A stretch of 64,000 nucleotides of DNA, taken from contig NC_087063.1 of NCBI RefSeq assembly GCF_963678635.1, forward strand, positions 5,736,386 through 5,800,385. Reading direction: 5' to 3'. The stretch's first letter is position 1; each line of letters opens with the position of its first letter. Made by a program: the position numbers and the translations under genes. The DNA is from Symsagittifera roscoffensis (Eukaryota > Xenacoelomorpha > Acoela > Convolutidae). Of the stretch, positions 63,201 to 64,000 are shown one piece after another. Under the pieces are notes generated by a model, which was not told the origin of the DNA, ran no database searches, and saw nothing but the letters and a program-made list of their open reading frames with translations.

Positions 63201-63969
63201 ACTTAGAGAATTTTAATCAAGAATAAACGTCTTTTTCATTTTGCAAAATTTTTGTTTTTCTGGTTCCTTTTTCAATTTTTTCTTCGCTCGAAGTCTTGTT
63301 CGCTGCTTCTTAAGCGTCATGCTGTTTTAATCTTTTAATTGTTGGATTGCAAGTGGTGCTAAGCTCAGCTTCGCCTCTGTGTTTGAATTTTGAAACACTA
63401 CCGAAAGGATCACGAAGAAATAGGCTTTCGTTTTTCTCATCAATTAGTGTTTTGAATGATTGTTTGTAAAGATTGATAAAATTATATACTTTCGCTGGTA
63501 TTATTTTTCTCCGGTAAAATTAATGTGATGTATTGCAATATGCGTTAAAGTCCACTTTTTAGGGTTGTTTGTAAGCGAAATGACCTCATCTCGTATTTAG
63601 ATATAAAAAATATTCAACTTATACAATAAAATTAAAATGAACCTGTAAAATTACAAAAAAAAAACGCATTATATTTATTTCACGCAAGTGGTTAAAACCT
63701 CGGAAGAAATTGCGTGTCACGTGTGATAAAAATGTTCAATCATGTAAAATTACATATATTTTTTGCAGTTTATTTGAAATACAAACTAATTTTTTCATGT
63801 AAATAATTTGTTTGTTCATGTGAGTGCAGTTATACCTGGGTGCTCCCTCAAGGAGTGGCAGCTGGAATGACTGGCTGACGACGTAGTCTAGAGAGAAGAC
63901 GTTGACTGAAGTCCAGGCCTGTTCCTGCAGTTGGTACTTGTAGTTCTTACCCACCGGCTTCACATCAAT
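48230..63969 (-). CDS. Unidentified host gene, last four exons (5' partial), with a 14.8-kb intron
   Basis: Exons on the minus strand: 63969-63836, 49029-48882, 48533-48390 and 48283-48230, ending in TGA. Every intron is GT-AG (acceptors TTCCAG, TTTCCAG, TTGCAG, TTTCAG; donors GTATAA, GTAAAC, GTAAGC). Codon phase matches at all three joins: the first visible exon leaves two bases and the next supplies one, and the others break between codons. The visible product is about 160 residues with segments such as YQLQEQAWTSVNVFSLDYVV, LRDMAFQKKVKFIDGASVF and ATRFVELVDKLIEDNDPYRL. Composition is typical of a soluble intracellular protein. I do not recognise the family. The gene continues beyond the right edge of the window. 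The large intron hosts a Pao retrotransposon in the same orientation. Confidence 0.85.
49905..50215 (+). repeat. tRNA-like SINE head and T-rich body at the left flank of the Pao element
   Basis: A-box TGGCGTAGAGG (49911-49921, 10 of 11 to consensus), B-box GGTTCGAATCT (49954-49964) and a T10 run from 49977. The following T-rich DNA resembles the dispersed family, and the Pao LTR starts inside it. The remainder of the intron between 49030 and 49904 shows nothing notable. Confidence 0.5.
50216..50676 (-). repeat. 3' LTR of the Pao element (461 bp)
   Basis: On the minus strand it begins TGTTGCAACGC and ends GAGCGAGCA. It is followed in the element body by the polypurine tract. It contains the tRNA-like segment 50540-50613. 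Confidence 0.9.
50540..50613 (-). other. tRNA-like segment in the Pao LTR (A-box and B-box)
   Basis: On the minus strand: A-box TGGCCGAGCGG (50595-50605, full consensus) and B-box GGGTTTGAGTCCC (50551-50563). The D-arm-like sequence resembles tRNA-Ser or tRNA-Leu. The acceptor arm pairs only partly, so it is not a working tRNA. Equivalent segments in the other LTRs have the better B-box GGTTCGAGTCC. Confidence 0.7.
50677..50692 (-). promoter_or_regulatory. Polypurine tract of the Pao element
   Basis: Minus-strand AGGGGAGGGGGGAGGA directly abuts the 3' LTR, the standard site for plus-strand DNA priming. Confidence 0.88.
50818..52212 (-). pseudogene. Pao integrase and C-terminal domain, frameshifted
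   Basis: Three overlapping frames. The first (52212-51208) has the zinc finger (H-x-H, then CVTCRKRK) and the catalytic core (GVDYFGPLYV, IWSDNGTNFVGAEKEL). It shifts frame near 51210 before the normal Glu region. The next (51211-50957) has the NSRPITPV stretch. The last (51051-50818) carries the DUF5641-like domain (FTLKTGDLVWVIE). No intact enzyme can be made. Confidence 0.9.
52260..52809 (-). pseudogene. Pao RNase H region, broken
   Basis: Two frames: one with LHMFGDSSQDVFCAVGLLRA (first catalytic Asp context) and one with MWTDSTTVLQWLNS (the later D-S motif). A short frame-shifted segment lies between them. Confidence 0.85.
52948..53852 (-). pseudogene. Pao reverse transcriptase, frameshifted
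   Basis: The N-terminal half (53852-53367) has WYLPHHPVVNPNKPGKVRQV and YSVSADIEGMFHQVGV, the first catalytic Asp motif. A frameshift near 53400 separates the C-terminal half (to 52948), which has FGARDSPTCANFAL and YMDDYLDS, the catalytic motif. Normal order and spacing for BEL/Pao. Confidence 0.92.
53762..54986 (-). pseudogene. Pao zinc knuckles and aspartic protease
   Basis: Read from just after an in-frame TAG. It contains two knuckle-like motifs (CVLCKGSHALWNC and CFACLNVNHSFRQC) and then the DUF1758-type protease (LCDSASTHSWV). It ends by frameshift near 53850, where the RT frame takes over. The protease would cut Gag-Pol into its parts. Confidence 0.88.
54987..57267 (-). pseudogene. 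Pao gag, split by two frameshifts and one stop
   Basis: Begins at ATG 57267 (MDEKFQSKIRKL). The first frame (165 residues, helical, ends 56773 in SRKLDLT) is followed by a second frame with a long coiled coil (RRHEELERQYQVSLRLKEQ) that also has its own ATG at 56726. That frame continues through a Pro/Ser-rich stretch to WHEWFG, then a frameshift near 55450 leads to the DUF1759-type capsid region (VFKSSVDSV to WMKEKAEGH). A TAG at 54987-54989 closes it, and the zinc knuckles continue in the same frame. The first frame break is also in the duplicate copy. Confidence 0.88.
57271..57600 (-). repeat. TTGGCCGAA short-repeat array in the Pao leader
   Basis: About 16 copies of TTCGGCC (plus strand) in mixed units, one about 17 bp (with AAACGCCCAC) and one about 29 bp (with AACTGGTATCTGGTATT). 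It lies between the LTR and the gag ATG, so it is probably not coding although several frames are open through it. The unit number differs in the duplicate at 61990-62300. Confidence 0.8.
57745..57766 (-). promoter_or_regulatory. Primer-binding site region of the Pao element
   Basis: On the minus strand the LTR end is followed by TATTTTAGCGCCCCAC. The duplicate at 62466-62481 reads TTGGCGCCCCAC, with the TGG-type start expected of a primer-binding site. The tRNA is not assigned. Confidence 0.5.
57767..58223 (-). repeat. 5' LTR of the Pao element (457 bp)
   Basis: Homologous to 50216-50676 over its whole length with scattered differences. It contains tRNA-like A-box (58142-58152) and B-box (58097-58110). 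Confidence 0.9.
58224..58557. repeat. Flanking T-rich segment F, also present at 62942-63275
   Basis: 334 bp next to the Pao LTR. The segment after the third LTR (62942-63275) has the same length and nearly the same sequence. It is part of the duplicated unit and resembles the T-rich dispersed repeat. Confidence 0.8.
58558..59334 (-). pseudogene. Duplicated Pao gag fragment
   Basis: Collinear without indels with 56494-57270 (constant offset of 2064). It contains the gag ATG (59331), the first frame to SRKLDLT and the coiled coil start. It breaks on the left into segment F and on the right into unrelated sequence after the ATG. Together with 62060-63275 it forms the second copy of a 2,064-bp tandem duplication. 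Confidence 0.9.
59365..60069 (-). CDS. 234-codon ORF of unknown family, in a sequence inserted into the duplicated Pao unit
   Basis: An open frame from ATG 60069. The N-terminal part has VFILGASSLDHAL and, later, LVIWYDAINNSISRHRSNNN and AIVYCRRNG; the C-terminal part is basic (KTRKKRNRLPLKARKAIKNR). The order of a GxS-type turn followed by a strand with D-x-x-NN loosely recalls an SGNH fold, but no DxxH is seen, so this is weak. I recognise the type as a recurrent repeat-borne protein but cannot name it. There are no introns. It may belong to an unrecognised mobile element. Confidence 0.5.
   Translation of the reverse strand: MVFILGASSLDHALRKLPAPSQKRVKDTCFTKPGLSLNFNARDSQKTIQYYLHHYLSHSNDLVIWYDAINNSISRHRSNNNRKLSSEQLVNLLLRYRTNICAIVYCRRNGTEDKEESLGSTGILVLNAVKDFISKRKDKDQVLIEKYKELHQPPSLELKTLRLLRRYSANLNVLKTRKKRNRLPLKARKAIKNRLQAEALRRQVPPSCKLLLIYYCKFNYVPKQYVILLTVYYK
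60070..60609. other. Non-coding stretch with a diverged direct repeat
   Basis: Two copies of a block of about 85 bp (60139-60222 and 60331-60421), each with CCAACAACACAC, AACCTGAGGATGAAA and GACCACTTA. No gene is seen. Confidence 0.6.
60610..61525 (-). repeat. Solo LTR of the giant gypsy family, inverted
   Basis: 916 bp, minus orientation, from TGTGACATTCG (right end) to CGAATGTTACA (left end). It has the CRE palindrome at 61348-61355 and the tandem hairpins near 61150-61205. Its U3 is closer to copy 1 than to copy 2. No internal sequence is attached, so it is a product of LTR-LTR recombination. A clear target duplication was not seen. Confidence 0.9.
61526..61929. other. Unassigned stretch
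   Basis: AT-rich sequence with three loosely similar GTATCGAGAAAAAAA-like blocks (about 61558, 61643, 61808). No gene or named element recognised. Confidence 0.5.
61930..62481 (-). pseudogene. Duplicated Pao leader with short-repeat array
   Basis: Homologous to 57271-57766. It carries the TTCGGCC array with a different number of units, and beyond the point matching the gag ATG it continues with further diverged units rather than gag. It joins directly to the third LTR. Confidence 0.8.
62482..62941 (-). repeat. Third Pao LTR (460 bp), in the duplicated unit
   Basis: Same termini as the other two. It contains A-box 62860-62870 and B-box 62815-62828. It is followed by the same flank F as the 5' LTR of the main element, which shows duplication rather than independent insertion. 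Confidence 0.9.
62942..63835. repeat. Second copy of flank F and remaining intron sequence
   Basis: 62942-63275 repeats 58224-58557. It runs on into T-rich DNA with the repeat tail GGTGCTAAGCTCAGCTTCG at 63356-63375. The part from 63383 to the exon at 63836 shows no other feature. Confidence 0.7.
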
Positions 63970-64000
63970 CTGGAACGAAAATGAAATAAATCTTCAGCTT

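Overview
The window is animal genomic DNA. It is AT-rich with GT-AG introns, one intact ribosomal protein gene (uL23/RPL23A) and two spliced host genes on the minus strand, and it is dominated by LTR retrotransposons. A BEL/Pao element supports a metazoan host, because that superfamily is known only from animals. The diverged RPL23A N-terminus suggests a fast-evolving invertebrate, but I cannot name the species.

Positions 1-32450 are two copies of one giant Ty3/gypsy-like element, nested. The outer copy (copy 1) enters from the left edge and shows the end of gag-pol, a huge second ORF, and a 3' LTR. That LTR is split in two (13144-13391 and 31775-32450) by a second copy (copy 2, 13392-31774). 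Copy 2 has an uninterrupted 3200-residue Gag-Pol ORF, and its two LTRs read as identical once a 200-N gap is shown to hide no sequence. Splicing the two copies together on paper gives a full element of about 24.6 kb: a 919-bp LTR, a 3.0-kb leader, a 9.6-kb gag-pol, an 8.9-kb ORF2 (about 2,980 residues) and a 0.8-kb 3' UTR. Gag-Pol ends in a macro-domain-like module. ORF2 is not an envelope gene: it carries a canonical SGNH/GDSL hydrolase domain and further SGNH-like segments. This element is the most unusual system in the window.

Positions 32451-48229 hold RPL23A (33514-33978, +), a two-exon minus-strand gene for a secreted, probably GPI-anchored helical-repeat protein (39245-42893), and long AT-rich intergenic DNA with tRNA-like SINE heads and T-rich dispersed repeats.

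Positions 48230-63969 are the 3' end of another minus-strand host gene. Four exons are joined by splice signals and matching codon phase. Its 14.8-kb intron contains a decayed BEL/Pao element (50216-58223), a 2,064-bp tandem duplication of that element's 5' end plus flank, a 234-codon ORF of unknown type, and an inverted solo LTR of the giant gypsy family (60610-61525). The Pao LTRs contain a tRNA-like A-box/B-box pair, and the Pao leader carries a short-repeat array, paralleling the leader array of the giant gypsy element.
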